Part shown: positions 40,945-49,660 of the stretch, piece after piece
Layout of the letters: each line of letters starts with the position of its first letter
How positions within the stretch are numbered: the stretch's first letter is position 1
Source: Altererythrobacter sp. KTW20L
GTDB taxonomy: Bacteria; Pseudomonadota; Alphaproteobacteria; Sphingomonadales; Sphingomonadaceae
Reading direction: 5' to 3'
Assembly: GCF_023501975.1 (NCBI RefSeq)
Contig: NZ_JAMFLH010000011.1
Location: forward strand, 99,280 to 163,279
Length of the DNA stretch: 64,000 nucleotides
Position numbers and translations under genes: made by a program
The notes under the pieces: model-generated
What the model saw: only the letters and a program-made list of their open reading frames with translations
What the model was told of the DNA's origin: nothing
The model's database searches: none

Positions 40945-41694
40945 ATGATCGACAGCTTCGACGGCACGCCCCTCGCCATTCACCGGATTGGTCCGAAGGA
41001 TGGCGGGGGGCGGCCGGTGCTGTTGCTCCACGGCCTCTTCTCCAGTGCCGATATGAACTGGATCCGCTTCGGCCATGCGAAGGCCATGGCCGATGCCGGG
41101 TTCGAGGCGATCATGCTGGATCACCGCGCCCACGGTGACAGCGGTGCGCCGCAGGATCCGGCGGCCTATCCGGCGGGAGTTCTGGCGCGCGATGTCGAGC
41201 ATGTGGTCGGCGCGCTTGGCCTTGATGATTTCGACCTTGTCGGCTTTTCGATGGGCGGGCGGACGGCGGCGGCGGCAGTGATTGCCGGACTCGTGCCGCG
41301 CAGGCTGGTGCTGGCGGGGATGGGGCTGGAGAGCCTCGACAACTGGGCGCGGCGCGCGGCCTTCTTCATCGATGCCATCGATCGATTCGAGGAGGTGAAG
41401 CAGGGCGATCCGGCCTTCTTCACCGTGCAGTTCATGAAGACCATGAAGATCGACCGGGTGGCGGCGCGGCTGCTGCTGGAATCGGACATGGAAATCGATC
41501 CGACTGGCCTGTCGCGCATCACCATGTCCACGCTGGTACTATGCGGCGAGGATGACCGCGACAACGGCTCGCCCCATGCTCTGGCCGAGGCGCTGCCCGA
41601 TGCCCGCCTCAAGCTGATCCCCGGCACCCATATGAGCAGCGTGACCAAGCCCGACATGGGGCAGGCGATCGAGGAGTTTCTGTCAGAAGATTAG
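40945..41694 (+). CDS. Alpha/beta hydrolase
   Basis: 249 residues from the ATG at 40945; a GTG six bases upstream is also possible. The oxyanion-side LLLHGLFSS, LDHRAHGDS, the nucleophile elbow VGFSMGGRTA (Ser), an acid near LCGEDDRDNG and the histidine in IPGTHMSSV make a complete triad. The substrate cannot be inferred. It follows asd by 19 bp and may be co-transcribed. Confidence 0.82.
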   Translation: MIDSFDGTPLAIHRIGPKDGGGRPVLLLHGLFSSADMNWIRFGHAKAMADAGFEAIMLDHRAHGDSGAPQDPAAYPAGVLARDVEHVVGALGLDDFDLVGFSMGGRTAAAAVIAGLVPRRLVLAGMGLESLDNWARRAAFFIDAIDRFEEVKQGDPAFFTVQFMKTMKIDRVAARLLLESDMEIDPTGLSRITMSTLVLCGEDDRDNGSPHALAEALPDARLKLIPGTHMSSVTKPDMGQAIEEFLSED

Positions 41695-41716
41695 GCCGCA
41701 ACACGGGCCTGATGCG

Positions 41717-41753
41717 AAAAGGGGCGCCGTCCGGTGTGGATGGCGCCCCTTTT
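41717..41753. terminator. Bidirectional terminator between hydrolase and rplI
   Basis: A 12 bp perfect stem (41717-41728 with 41742-41753) has AAAA at one side and TTTT at the other, so it can terminate transcription from both the rightward hydrolase gene and the leftward rpsF-rpsR-rplI operon. Confidence 0.88.
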
Positions 41754-41780
41754 GCGTTTGTTTCCCGGGAGGGAAGCGGA

Positions 41781-42392
41781 TCAGGCCTGCTCTTCGGCCG
41801 CCGCTTCTTCTTCCTCTTCCGCGGGGGGCAGTTCGCCCAGTTCGCGGTTGGGATCGAGTTCTTCGGTGAAGCCTTCGGTTTCTGAACGCTCTTCCTCGGC
41901 CTGGTTGCCGATCACGTCGACACCCTGGCGCTGGAGTTCGGCTTCATCGTCCGAGCGGGCGACATTGGCTTTCACCGTCACCTGCACTTCAGGGTGAAGC
42001 TGCACGGTCACGTCGAACATGCCCAGCGTCTTGATCGGCGCGCCCATGATGACCTGGCGCTTGTCGACCTTGTGACCAAGGGCAACGAGACCATCGGCCA
42101 CGTCACGCACGTTGACCGAACCATAGAGCTGGCCGGAGTTCGACGAGGAACGGATCAGCACGATTTCAGCACCGGCAACAGTCTCGCCCTGCTTTTCGGC
42201 AGCGGCGCGACGGTCGGCGTTTTCCTTTTCGAGGCGTTCGCGGTTGGCTTCGAACACCTGGCGGTTGGCATCGTTGGCGCGCAGCGCCTTCTTCTGCGGC
42301 AGCAGGAAGTTGCGGGCGTAGCCGTCCTTGACGGATACGACATCACCGATGGTGCCGAGGTTCTCGATGCGTTCGAGGAGGATGATTTGCAT
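41781..42392 (-). CDS. rplI: 50S ribosomal protein L9 with acidic extension
   Basis: 203 residues. The N-terminal domain MQIILLERIENLGTIGDV and GYARNFLLPQKKALRA is followed by the connecting helix and the C-terminal domain (LYGSVNVRDVADGL, IKTLGMFDVTVQLHPEV). About 45 further residues, mostly Glu and Ala, extend beyond the usual end. It links the L1 stalk region to neighbouring ribosomes. Third gene of the operon. Confidence 0.94.
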   Translation of the reverse strand: MQIILLERIENLGTIGDVVSVKDGYARNFLLPQKKALRANDANRQVFEANRERLEKENADRRAAAEKQGETVAGAEIVLIRSSSNSGQLYGSVNVRDVADGLVALGHKVDKRQVIMGAPIKTLGMFDVTVQLHPEVQVTVKANVARSDDEAELQRQGVDVIGNQAEEERSETEGFTEELDPNRELGELPPAEEEEEAAAEEQA

Positions 42393-42405
42393 TGGACCTA
42401 TCCCC

Positions 42406-42630
42406 TCACTTCACGATGTAGGGCAGCAAGCCCAGGTGGCGTGCGCGCTTGATGGCACGGGCCAGTTCGCGCTGCTTCTTGGCAGAAACGGCGGTGATGC
42501 GGCTCGGCACGATCTTGCCACGCTCGGACATGAAGCCCTGCAGCAGGCGCACGTCCTTGTAATCGATGACAGGAGCGTCCTTGGCCGCGAACGGGCAGGA
42601 CTTCCGGCGACGGAAAAACGGGCGGGCCAT
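42406..42630 (-). CDS. rpsR: 30S ribosomal protein S18
   Basis: 74 residues. [41 protein letters not shown] and [14 protein letters not shown] are the S18 hallmarks. It binds S6 on the platform of the small subunit. Its start overlaps the rpsF stop by one base. Confidence 0.95.
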   Translation of the reverse strand: MARPFFRRRKSCPFAAKDAPVIDYKDVRLLQGFMSERGKIVPSRITAVSAKKQRELARAIKRARHLGLLPYIVK

Positions 42631-42995
42631 CAGTTACGCTCCTCACGCGGGTCGCGGCGCTTACGCTCGCGGTCAACCTTGCGCATCATGGCCGAGGGGC
42701 CTTCTTCCAGCTCGTCCACCGCAATGGTGAGCCAGCGGATGATGTCTTCGTTGATGCGGTTCTGGCGCTCGAGCTCGGCGACCAGGGTGCCCGGGCCATC
42801 GATGTTGAGCAGCACATAGTGCGCCTTGCGGTTGCGGTCGATCTTGTAGGCGAGGCCCTTCAGGCCCCAGGTTTCGGTCTTGACGACCTTGCCACCCATG
42901 CTTTCCACGATTTCCGTGGTGCCGGCAGCCAGCGCATCGACCTGAGCCTGGCTCAGATCCTGACGCGCGAGAAACACGTGCTCGTAAAGAGCCAT
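42630..42995 (-). CDS. rpsF: 30S ribosomal protein S6
   Basis: 121 residues. [46 protein letters not shown] and a C-terminal basic/acidic tail are typical of S6. First gene of rpsF-rpsR-rplI. Confidence 0.95.
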   Translation of the reverse strand: MALYEHVFLARQDLSQAQVDALAAGTTEIVESMGGKVVKTETWGLKGLAYKIDRNRKAHYVLLNIDGPGTLVAELERQNRINEDIIRWLTIAVDELEEGPSAMMRKVDRERKRRDPREERN

Positions 42996-43089
42996 GTCAC
43001 GCTTCCTTTCATGTCCATGCCGATCGCTGGCTTATCCCGCGCGGATCGCGGGGGCCCCTCCGGCTTTCTTCTTTCCCGGTAAATCCGGT

Positions 43090-43117
43090 TTCCACGGGGC
43101 CCGTCGGCCCCGCGGAA
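43090..43117 (-). promoter_or_regulatory. Hairpin in the rpsF leader
   Basis: An 11 bp stem with one mismatch (43090-43100 with 43107-43117) lies about 95 bases upstream of rpsF on its transcript. Leaders of rpsF are known to carry an S6:S18-binding autoregulatory structure in several bacteria. The resemblance here is positional only, and the hairpin could also be a transcription terminator-like element. Confidence 0.25.
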
Positions 43118-43190
43118 GAGGGGCACATAGACGATTTGCCCACGAACGCAAGCCGCGCTAGCAAGTGGGCGACATTGTGGAGAGATCAAT

Positions 43191-43712
43191 ATGCTGCGTG
43201 CCCTGTTCGCTACGACCGGAATGCTCCTTTTGGCAAGCGGTGCGTCCGCGCAGCCGGGGCCGCCCCCGCCGCCCGCCGAACCCGGCCTCGAACTGCTTTA
43301 CCGTTCCACCGTTACCCTGGGGCAGGCGCTCACGGTGGGTGAGACCTCGCGCGGTACCCGCCGCATCATCCCGATCACCGGCGGCACCTTCGAAGGGCCG
43401 GGCATCCGCGGCGAAATCCTGCCGATGGGCTGGGACTGGCAGCTCGATCGTGCCGATGGCTGTACCGAGATCATCGCCGACTATTTCCTGCGGACCGACG
43501 ATGGCGTGGTGATCAACGTGGTCAATTCGGGCGTGCTGTGCGGCGGACCTGCCGCCGATGGCACTCCGCGCCCGGTCCGTACCAGCCCGGTGTTCGAAGC
43601 GCCGCTGGGCAAGTACGAATACCTGTCGCAGGGCGGCTATATCGGTACGCTGGGTTTCGACCCGGCGGCGCAAGTCCCGGCGGTGGTCATCACGGTTTAC
43701 CGGTCGAACTGA
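43191..43712 (+). CDS. Exported DUF3237 protein
   Basis: 173 residues. A signal peptide (LRALFATTGMLLLASGASAQ) is followed by a proline stretch and one DUF3237 domain: LELLYRSTVTLGQALTVGET, RRIIPITGGTFEGPGIRGEILP and EIIADYFLRTDDGVVINVVNSG. DUF3237 is a small beta barrel of unknown activity. Two cysteines in the mature part (DGCTEI and VLCGGP) could form a disulfide. Confidence 0.8.
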   Translation: MLRALFATTGMLLLASGASAQPGPPPPPAEPGLELLYRSTVTLGQALTVGETSRGTRRIIPITGGTFEGPGIRGEILPMGWDWQLDRADGCTEIIADYFLRTDDGVVINVVNSGVLCGGPAADGTPRPVRTSPVFEAPLGKYEYLSQGGYIGTLGFDPAAQVPAVVITVYRSN

Positions 43713-43719
43713 GCGGGGC

Positions 43720-43751
43720 GCCTTGCCGTGGGGCTCGCTTCACGGCAAGGC
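43720..43751 (+). terminator. Hairpin after the DUF3237 gene
   Basis: An 11 bp perfect stem (43720-43730 with 43741-43751) and a ten-base loop begin seven bases past the stop codon. The following sequence is not T-rich, so termination would be weak or need Rho. Confidence 0.45.
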
Positions 43752-43785
43752 TGTTGCCGGATAACTTTTCCCCCGAGGTATTGTA

Positions 43786-44742
43786 ATGGCTACCGGCCTC
43801 GTCGCGCTGCTCGACGACATTACGGTGATCGCCCGCGTGGCGGCGGCATCGGTTGACGATATCGGCATGGCCGCGGGCCGGGCGGGGTCCAAGGCGGCCG
43901 GCGTGGTGATCGACGATGCGGCGGTCACCCCGTCCTATGTCACCGGTTTCACGCCCGATCGCGAGCTGCCGATCATAGCCAAGATCGCCAGGGGTAGCCT
44001 GATCAACAAGCTGGTCTTCCTGCTTCCGGGTGCCCTGCTGCTGAGCGAGTTCCTGCCCTGGGCGATCATCCCGCTGCTGATGCTGGGCGGCCTGTTCCTG
44101 TGCTATGAAGGCGCGGAAAAGGTGATCGAGAAACTCGGCGGCGTAAAGCACGGGCAGACGCTTGAAGATCCCATTACCGATGTCGCGGCCTTCGAGAAGG
44201 CGCGGGTATCCGGCGCGATTCGCACCGATCTGATCCTCTCGGCTGAAATCATGGCCATCACCCTGAGTGAAGTGGCGGCGGAAACTCTGGTGACGAGGGC
44301 TGGTGTACTGGCGGTGGTCGGCATCGTGATCACGGTGCTCGTCTATGGTGTCGTCGCGCTGATCGTTAAGATGGACGATGTCGGCCTGCACCTGGCCCGG
44401 AAGCCTTCACCCGCAGCGCAGGGCACGGGGCGCGCGCTGTTGTTGGCAATGCCCAAGCTGCTGGTCGCGCTGTCGGTGATTGGCACCGTAGCCATGCTGT
44501 GGGTCGGGGGCGGGATCGTGCTGCACGGGCTGGAGGAGCTGGGCCTGGGCGGGCTGACGCACCTGGCGCACGATATTCAGCACGTTGTGGAGGCTGCCAC
44601 CGGCGCGCTTGGCGCTGTGCTGGGCTGGCTGACCTATGCTGCGCTGTCGGGCATAGTCGGGCTGGCGCTGGGCTCGATCATTGCCCTGTTGCTGCACAAG
44701 GTGTTCCACCTCGGCGGAAAGAAGGCGGAACAGGGCGCCTAG
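43786..44742 (+). CDS. DUF808 family inner membrane protein (YedI-like)
   Basis: 318 residues. MATGLVALLDDITVIARVAAASVDDIG, GVVIDDAAVTPSYVTGF and LCYEGAEKVIEKL are the conserved DUF808 segments; about six membrane helices follow. The role of the family is unknown. It overlaps the convergent hypothetical gene by four bases. Confidence 0.85.
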   Translation: MATGLVALLDDITVIARVAAASVDDIGMAAGRAGSKAAGVVIDDAAVTPSYVTGFTPDRELPIIAKIARGSLINKLVFLLPGALLLSEFLPWAIIPLLMLGGLFLCYEGAEKVIEKLGGVKHGQTLEDPITDVAAFEKARVSGAIRTDLILSAEIMAITLSEVAAETLVTRAGVLAVVGIVITVLVYGVVALIVKMDDVGLHLARKPSPAAQGTGRALLLAMPKLLVALSVIGTVAMLWVGGGIVLHGLEELGLGGLTHLAHDIQHVVEAATGALGAVLGWLTYAALSGIVGLALGSIIALLLHKVFHLGGKKAEQGA

Positions 44743-45041
44743 GCCGCGTTGCGGCGCAGGCGGCGCTCCTCGCCGACCCATTGTTCGAGCGAATCCCAAC
44801 AGCGCCCGTCGCTCGCTTCCACGCGGCCATCTGGATGGGCGACGAACCACGGTTCCACGTCGGCGGCGCGTGGATCGACCACCAGCGGGGTGAGCGCGCG
44901 TTCCGAGCTGACCTGCCAGCCGAGCACGTTTGCCTTTACCAGATCGACCTGGTTATCGTCGAAATAGGCGCTGAGCAGGTAGGTGCCCGCTTCCGCCGGA
45001 ACCATCCCCACGCCCGCCGGGCGGTAGCTTTTCACCATCAT
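44739..45041 (-). CDS. Conserved small protein of unknown function
   Basis: 100 residues, soluble, no signal peptide. Notable parts are YRPAGVGMVPAEAGTYLLSAYFDD, VDPRAADVEPWFVAHPDGRVEA and a basic end (RRLRRNAA). I do not recognise the family. Codon use is like its neighbours and the frame is well supported by its third-position GC. Confidence 0.6.
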   Translation of the reverse strand: MMVKSYRPAGVGMVPAEAGTYLLSAYFDDNQVDLVKANVLGWQVSSERALTPLVVDPRAADVEPWFVAHPDGRVEASDGRCWDSLEQWVGEERRLRRNAA

Positions 45042-45122
45042 GCCAGCTCCCTTGCCTTGACCCGTGGCTAGGGCAGGGGCCTGAAAGCAGGGCGAACGAG
45101 CAGGGTAAATGCGCAGGTAAGG

Positions 45123-46544
45123 CTAGAGCCGCGAAAGCAGGTCTTTCGCGAACTGGCTCAACGTATCGTCACGCGCACCCATGATGACCACGCGGTCGCC
45201 CGGTTGGCTCAGCTCGACAATCCGGTCACCGCAAGCCTCGCGGGTGGGCAAGTGTTCGGCATTTCCGCCATGATCGCGGATCAACGAAACGATGCGTTCG
45301 GTCCCTTCGGTCCTGTCCGTCGTTCCGCCGAAATAGACCGGATCGCACATGATGGTCACATCGTCCGGGCCGAGTTCGCGGGCGAAAGTCTGCGCCAGTT
45401 CGCGGCCCATCTGGCGCAAGGGGCCATAGCCGTGGGGCTGGAAGAAGGCGATTACCCGGCCGGGCTGGCCCTTCAGTGTGCGCAGGGTCGCGCGGCACTT
45501 TTCCGGATTGTGGCCGAAATCGTCGATCACCGTCACGCCTTTGGTACTGGTGCCGACAATGTCGAACCGCCGCGCCAGACCCTTGAAGCCCGACAGCGCC
45601 GTGGACGCATCATGCAGCTCGACACCCGCCGCCACGGCCCCGGCAATGGCGGCGAGGGCATTGGACAGGTTGTGCAGGCCCGGCATGGGCAGGCGCAGGG
45701 AATGGGCCGTGTCGGTCCGACGGTCCACCAGGATGGCGCTGATACTGCGGGCATCCTGCCGGATGGTCCCCGGTTCGATTCCGATGTCGGCGCGGGGATG
45801 ATCGATGGCGAAGGAAATTCGCTTCTTCGCCCGCTCGCCCAGGAAGCGCGCGTCCTCGTCGTCCCAGTTTACCGCCGCCGTGCCGCCGCGCGCCACGAAA
45901 TCGCCGAACAGGCGGCGCAGTTCCTCGATGCTCTTGTGGTCGAGGCTGACGTTGAGCAGCACCGAGACGCCGGGGTTGTAGAGGTCGATCGACCCGTCGC
46001 TTTCGTCCACCTCGGCCACGAAGGTGCCGTGATAGCCGACCCTGGCGCTGGCGAAGGGATTGGCGGCATCGGTGAAGTTCTTCATCACCGCACCATTCAT
46101 TATCGTGGGATCGCGGTCATCGCATTCCAAGATCCAGCCGATCATGCCGGTCACCGTGCTTTTCCCGCTGGTCCCGCCTACTGCGATGGAATGGGGCGCG
46201 GCGTTGAACAGGCGGCTGAGCAGTTCGGCGCGGGTGAGGCGCGGGCAGTCGAGAGCTATGGCGCGGGCGACTTCGGGCACGCTGTCCTCGATCGCGGCAC
46301 TGGCCACCAGCACCTGCCGCGGTGAGACAACACCGCTGCCGTCCTGCGGGTGCAGGACGATGCCCTGCGACTGGAGCCAGGCGAACTTCTCCGGTGTGCG
46401 GCCCTGGTCGAAGCTGCGGTCCGATCCGGCCACTTCTGCCCCCATCCCGCGCAAGATCATGGCGAGGGGCAGCATGCCCGATCCGCCGATGCCGACGAAG
46501 AAGAAGGGATGGGTGAGCAGGGTTTCGTCTGGGATGGCGATCAT
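45123..46544 (-). CDS. Mur ligase family protein (MurC/Mpl-like)
   Basis: 473 residues with the three-domain Mur ligase layout: a Rossmann-like start FFFVGIGGSGMLPLAMIL, a P-loop AVGGTSGKSTVTGMIGW, AEVDESDGSIDLYNP, and a C-terminal DDFGHNPEKCRATL and FFQPHGYGPLRQMG. MurC normally has GTHGKTTT in the P-loop; here it is GTSGKST, and the AHHP motif is GHNP. It probably ligates an amino acid or recycled peptide to UDP-MurNAc or a related substrate. The divergent neighbour is an LD-carboxypeptidase, pointing to peptidoglycan recycling, but Mpl function is not proven. Confidence 0.75.
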   Translation of the reverse strand: MIAIPDETLLTHPFFFVGIGGSGMLPLAMILRGMGAEVAGSDRSFDQGRTPEKFAWLQSQGIVLHPQDGSGVVSPRQVLVASAAIEDSVPEVARAIALDCPRLTRAELLSRLFNAAPHSIAVGGTSGKSTVTGMIGWILECDDRDPTIMNGAVMKNFTDAANPFASARVGYHGTFVAEVDESDGSIDLYNPGVSVLLNVSLDHKSIEELRRLFGDFVARGGTAAVNWDDEDARFLGERAKKRISFAIDHPRADIGIEPGTIRQDARSISAILVDRRTDTAHSLRLPMPGLHNLSNALAAIAGAVAAGVELHDASTALSGFKGLARRFDIVGTSTKGVTVIDDFGHNPEKCRATLRTLKGQPGRVIAFFQPHGYGPLRQMGRELAQTFARELGPDDVTIMCDPVYFGGTTDRTEGTERIVSLIRDHGGNAEHLPTREACGDRIVELSQPGDRVVIMGARDDTLSQFAKDLLSRL

Positions 46545-46599
46545 GCCTTACGCCTATTCTGGCAGTGGCGCTTTGTGAAGCGGATGTTAGGGATGGGGC

Positions 46600-47418
46600 A
46601 TGGTGACGACGACAATTGCTCTCTGCTGTCCGGGAAAACCGCTGCTGCGCGAACGGGCCGATGCGGTGCTGGACCTGGCGGCGCGCGAGTTTCCGCAGGT
46701 GGAACTGCACTTTCACGAGCAATGCTTTGCCGAACACGGCCACTTTGCCGGGGACGACGCGACCCGGCTTGCCGCCCTGCTCGAAGTGGCGAACGATCCT
46801 GCGGTCGATGCGGTGTGGTTCGCCATGGGCGGCTATGGCTCCAACCGCATTGTGGGCGAGGCGATTGCCGGGATGGGTCCGGCGGCGCGGGACAAGACGT
46901 TCCTCGGATATTCGGACTGCGGGACCTTGCTTGGCGCGTTTTTTCGCCATGGCATCGGCAGGCCGGTGCACGGACCTTTGGCTGGCGATATCCGTCGCGA
47001 GGGTGGCGAGGATGCGGTGCGGCGCGTGCTGGGCTACTTAACCGGGGACCCGTCCGGCCTTGAGCCCGGGCTGGACGAGCGCCCTGCGGTGGCTTTTAAT
47101 CTTATGACCCTGGCCATGCTGGCGGGTACTGAATTAATGCCCGACCTTACTGGTCACGTGGTGCTGGTGGAGGAAGTTGCCGAGCATCTTTACGCCGTGG
47201 ACCGCCTGTTCTTCCACGTGACCCAGCACTTGCGGACAGTGGCCGGCATCAGGCTGGGACGCATATCGGAGGTGCCTGAGAACGACCGCCCCTTCGGCTA
47301 TTCGGACGAGGAGATCGCCCGCTACTGGTGTGCCAAGTCGGGCATTTCTTACCTCGGACGCGCCGACATCGGGCACGATGCTGCCAACAGGATTGTCCCC
47401 TTCGGTCTTGCCCGATAG
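46600..47418 (+). CDS. LD-carboxypeptidase (peptidase family S66)
   Basis: 272 residues. The nucleophile serine lies in MGGYGSNRIVGEA, followed by FLGYSDCGTLLGAFF, the acid in LVEEVAEHLYAVDRLF and the histidine in GHDAANRIVPFG, the S66 Ser-Glu-His triad. LdcA removes the terminal D-alanine from cytoplasmic muropeptides so they can be reused. It is divergent from the Mur ligase gene and both are likely parts of one recycling pathway, together with the AmpG-like importer. Confidence 0.82.
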   Translation: MVTTTIALCCPGKPLLRERADAVLDLAAREFPQVELHFHEQCFAEHGHFAGDDATRLAALLEVANDPAVDAVWFAMGGYGSNRIVGEAIAGMGPAARDKTFLGYSDCGTLLGAFFRHGIGRPVHGPLAGDIRREGGEDAVRRVLGYLTGDPSGLEPGLDERPAVAFNLMTLAMLAGTELMPDLTGHVVLVEEVAEHLYAVDRLFFHVTQHLRTVAGIRLGRISEVPENDRPFGYSDEEIARYWCAKSGISYLGRADIGHDAANRIVPFGLAR

Positions 47419-47463
47419 CCCGAGCAATCCTAGGCGCTCGCCCTGATAACGAGGAGTTTGGCA

Positions 47464-48399
47464 ATGATCGCATTCGTCTTTCCCGGCCAGGGCAGCCAGA
47501 AGGTGGGCATGGGCGTGGAACTGGCCGCTGCCAGCGCCGCCGCCCGCGCCGTGTTCGAGGAAGTGAACGACGCGCTGGGCCAGGACCTGTTCGCCGTGAT
47601 GCGCGAAGGGCCGGAAGATGCGCTGACCCTGACCGAGAACGCCCAACCTGCCATCATGGCCCACAGCCTCGCCATTGCCCGCATCCTGGAACACGATTTC
47701 GGCCTGTCGCTGGCGGCAAAGGGCGAAGCGGTGGCAGGCCATTCGCTGGGTGAATACTCGGCATTGGCAGCAGTCGGCGCGTTCAGCCTGGCCGATACGG
47801 CCCGCCTGTTGAAACTGCGCGGCCGCGCGATGCAGGCCGCAGTGCCGGTGGGCGTGGGTGGAATGTGCGCGCTGCTGGGGGCCGATCTGGAGAAGGCGCA
47901 GGCCCTCGCCGAAGCCGCTGCGCAAGGTGAAGTCTGCGAAGTCGCCAATGACAACGATCCGGGGCAGGTCGTCCTGTCGGGCCACGCAGGCGCAATCGCC
48001 CGCGCGGTCGATCTGGCGAAGGAGTTCGGCTGCAAGCGCGCCGTGCCGCTGCCGGTGTCCGCACCGTTCCATTGTTCACTGATGCAGCCCGCCGCCGACG
48101 CCATGGCCGAGGCGCTGACGCGCACTCCGCCGCGGCCCATGGCGTTGCCGGTCTATTCAAACTTCACCGCCACGCTCACCAGCGATCCCGCCGCGGAGCT
48201 GGAGCTGCTAGTGAAACAGGTGACAGGCCGCGTCCGCTGGCGCGAATCCATGGAAGCGATGGGCGCTGCCGGGATTACCCATTTCGTGGAACTGGGCGGC
48301 AAGGTCGTCGGCCCGATGATCCGCAAGATCGTGTCCGAAAGCGAGCAGACGAGCCTGGTGACAATGGCGGAACTGGAAGGGTTCGCCAAGGAGCTATAA
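47464..48399 (+). CDS. fabD: Malonyl-CoA:ACP transacylase
   Basis: 311 residues from the ATG at 47464, which follows GAGGAG at the correct spacing (a TTG two codons earlier is unlikely). FVFPGQGSQKVGMG, the active-site serine in VAGHSLGEYSALAA, and the histidine in PVSAPFHCSLM are present. It loads malonyl groups onto ACP. fabG follows, but the two are separated by the GxxExxY unit. Confidence 0.95.
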   Translation: MIAFVFPGQGSQKVGMGVELAAASAAARAVFEEVNDALGQDLFAVMREGPEDALTLTENAQPAIMAHSLAIARILEHDFGLSLAAKGEAVAGHSLGEYSALAAVGAFSLADTARLLKLRGRAMQAAVPVGVGGMCALLGADLEKAQALAEAAAQGEVCEVANDNDPGQVVLSGHAGAIARAVDLAKEFGCKRAVPLPVSAPFHCSLMQPAADAMAEALTRTPPRPMALPVYSNFTATLTSDPAAELELLVKQVTGRVRWRESMEAMGAAGITHFVELGGKVVGPMIRKIVSESEQTSLVTMAELEGFAKEL

Positions 48400-48406
48400 A
48401 AGCTTC

Positions 48407-48867
48407 GCTCGCAGAGGCGCAGAGGCGCAGAGGGGTCGATAAATCAGATGCTTCGGATCGACGAGATCAGCGGAATCGTGGTTGACAACTCTATCCGGAT
48501 TCATCGTGATCTGGGGCCTGGACTGCTTGAGAGCGTCTATGAAACTGTGCTTGTGGGAAGTCTTCAGCGTCAGGGAATGAAGGTTGACCGGCAATTGCCG
48601 GTCGCTATTCAATTCGATGGCATGGTGTTTGATTGCGCTTTCAAAATGGATTTGTTGGTGGACGACCAACTCGTCATCGAGATCAAATCGGTCGAACGCC
48701 TTGCCAACCTTCATGCAAAGCAACTCCTCACATATCTGCGTTTAGCGGGGCGAACCGTCGGGTTGTTGCTCAATTTCTCGGGTGAAACCATGAAGGAAGG
48801 GATCAGGCGGGTGGTGAACAATCACCCATCACGGTAATCCTCTCTGCGCCTCCGCGCCTCTGCGAGC
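48407..48867. mobile_element. 461 bp inverted-repeat-bracketed GxxExxY unit inserted between fabD and fabG
   Basis: The arms are 48407-48435 and 48839-48867, reverse complements at 27 of 29 positions, each built from GCAGAGGCG-type repeats. The GxxExxY gene fills the space between them; its stop codon ends two bases before the right arm. The unit starts seven bases after the fabD stop codon and ends 28 bases before the fabG start. A poly-T tract (48873-48881) follows. No clear target duplication and no transposase are seen. Confidence 0.7.
48448..48837 (+). CDS. GxxExxY family protein (PD-(D/E)XK nuclease-like)
   Basis: 129 residues. GPGLLESVYE gives the family name (Gly25, Glu28, Tyr31). 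FKMDLLVDDQLVIEIKS provides Asp68, Glu78 and Lys80, the D-(E/D)XK catalytic array of restriction-endonuclease-fold proteins; QLLTYLRLAGRTVGLLLNF is the conserved end. The biological role is unknown. It interrupts the fabD-fabG pair, and base composition (about 50 percent GC) is lower than its neighbours, which supports acquisition. Confidence 0.88.
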   Translation: MLRIDEISGIVVDNSIRIHRDLGPGLLESVYETVLVGSLQRQGMKVDRQLPVAIQFDGMVFDCAFKMDLLVDDQLVIEIKSVERLANLHAKQLLTYLRLAGRTVGLLLNFSGETMKEGIRRVVNNHPSR

Positions 48868-48895
48868 GCCCCCTTTTTTTTGCAAGGATAGTGCA

Positions 48896-49660
48896 ATGTT
48901 CGACCTTACCGGAATGAATGCCCTGGTAACCGGTGCTGCCGGCGGGATCGGTTCTGCCATCAGCCGCGCGCTGGCGGCACAGGGTGCGCGGGTGGCGCTG
49001 TCTGGCTCCAACGGGGCCAAGCTGCGGGCCTTTCGCGAGGAACTGAACGAGACCTATGCCCACCACGATCATGATGGCCATGTCGAGATTACCTGCGACC
49101 TGTCCAACACCACGCAGGTGGAAGAACTGATCCCCGCCACAGTCGATACGCTTGGCGGGATCGACATCCTGGTGAACAATGCCGGCATCACGCGTGACAA
49201 CCTCGCGATGCGGATGAAGGACGAGGAATGGTCGCAAGTCATAGCGATCAACCTCGAAAGCACCTTCCGCCTGATGCGCGCCGTTGCCCGGCCGATGATG
49301 AAGGCGCGGTTCGGGCGGATCATCACCATCACCAGCGTGGTTGGCGCCACCGGCAATCCAGGCCAGATGAACTATTGCGCCGCCAAGGCCGGGATCACCG
49401 GCATGACCAAGAGCTTCGCGCAGGAAGTGGCGAGCCGCGGCATCACCGCCAACTGCGTCGCTCCCGGCTTCATCCGCACGCCCATGACCGAAGTCCTGAC
49501 CGACGACCAGAAGGCGGCGATCAATGGCCGCATCCCGATGGGCCGCATGGGTGAGGGTGAGGATATCGGCGCTGCCGTGGCCTTCCTGGCCAGCAGGCAG
49601 GCCAGCTACATCACCGGCCAGACGATCCATGTGAACGGCGGCATGGCGATGTTGAGCTGA
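48896..49660 (+). CDS. fabG: 3-oxoacyl-[ACP] reductase
   Basis: 254 residues. The NADP-binding NALVTGAAGGIGSAISRALAAQG, DILVNNAGITRDNL, the Ser-Tyr-Lys site in ITSVVGATGNPGQMNYCAAKAG and the closing YITGQTIHVNGGM are typical. It reduces 3-ketoacyl-ACP. Its own AAGGA ribosome binding site lies outside the upstream inserted unit. Confidence 0.94.
   Translation: MFDLTGMNALVTGAAGGIGSAISRALAAQGARVALSGSNGAKLRAFREELNETYAHHDHDGHVEITCDLSNTTQVEELIPATVDTLGGIDILVNNAGITRDNLAMRMKDEEWSQVIAINLESTFRLMRAVARPMMKARFGRIITITSVVGATGNPGQMNYCAAKAGITGMTKSFAQEVASRGITANCVAPGFIRTPMTEVLTDDQKAAINGRIPMGRMGEGEDIGAAVAFLASRQASYITGQTIHVNGGMAMLS

Noticed and set aside
48395..48900. The GCAGAGGCG repeats around the GxxExxY gene as a CRISPR or tandem repeat array
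   Set aside because: There are only two arms in inverted orientation, with a gene between them and no spacers. No CRISPR array is seen anywhere in the window.
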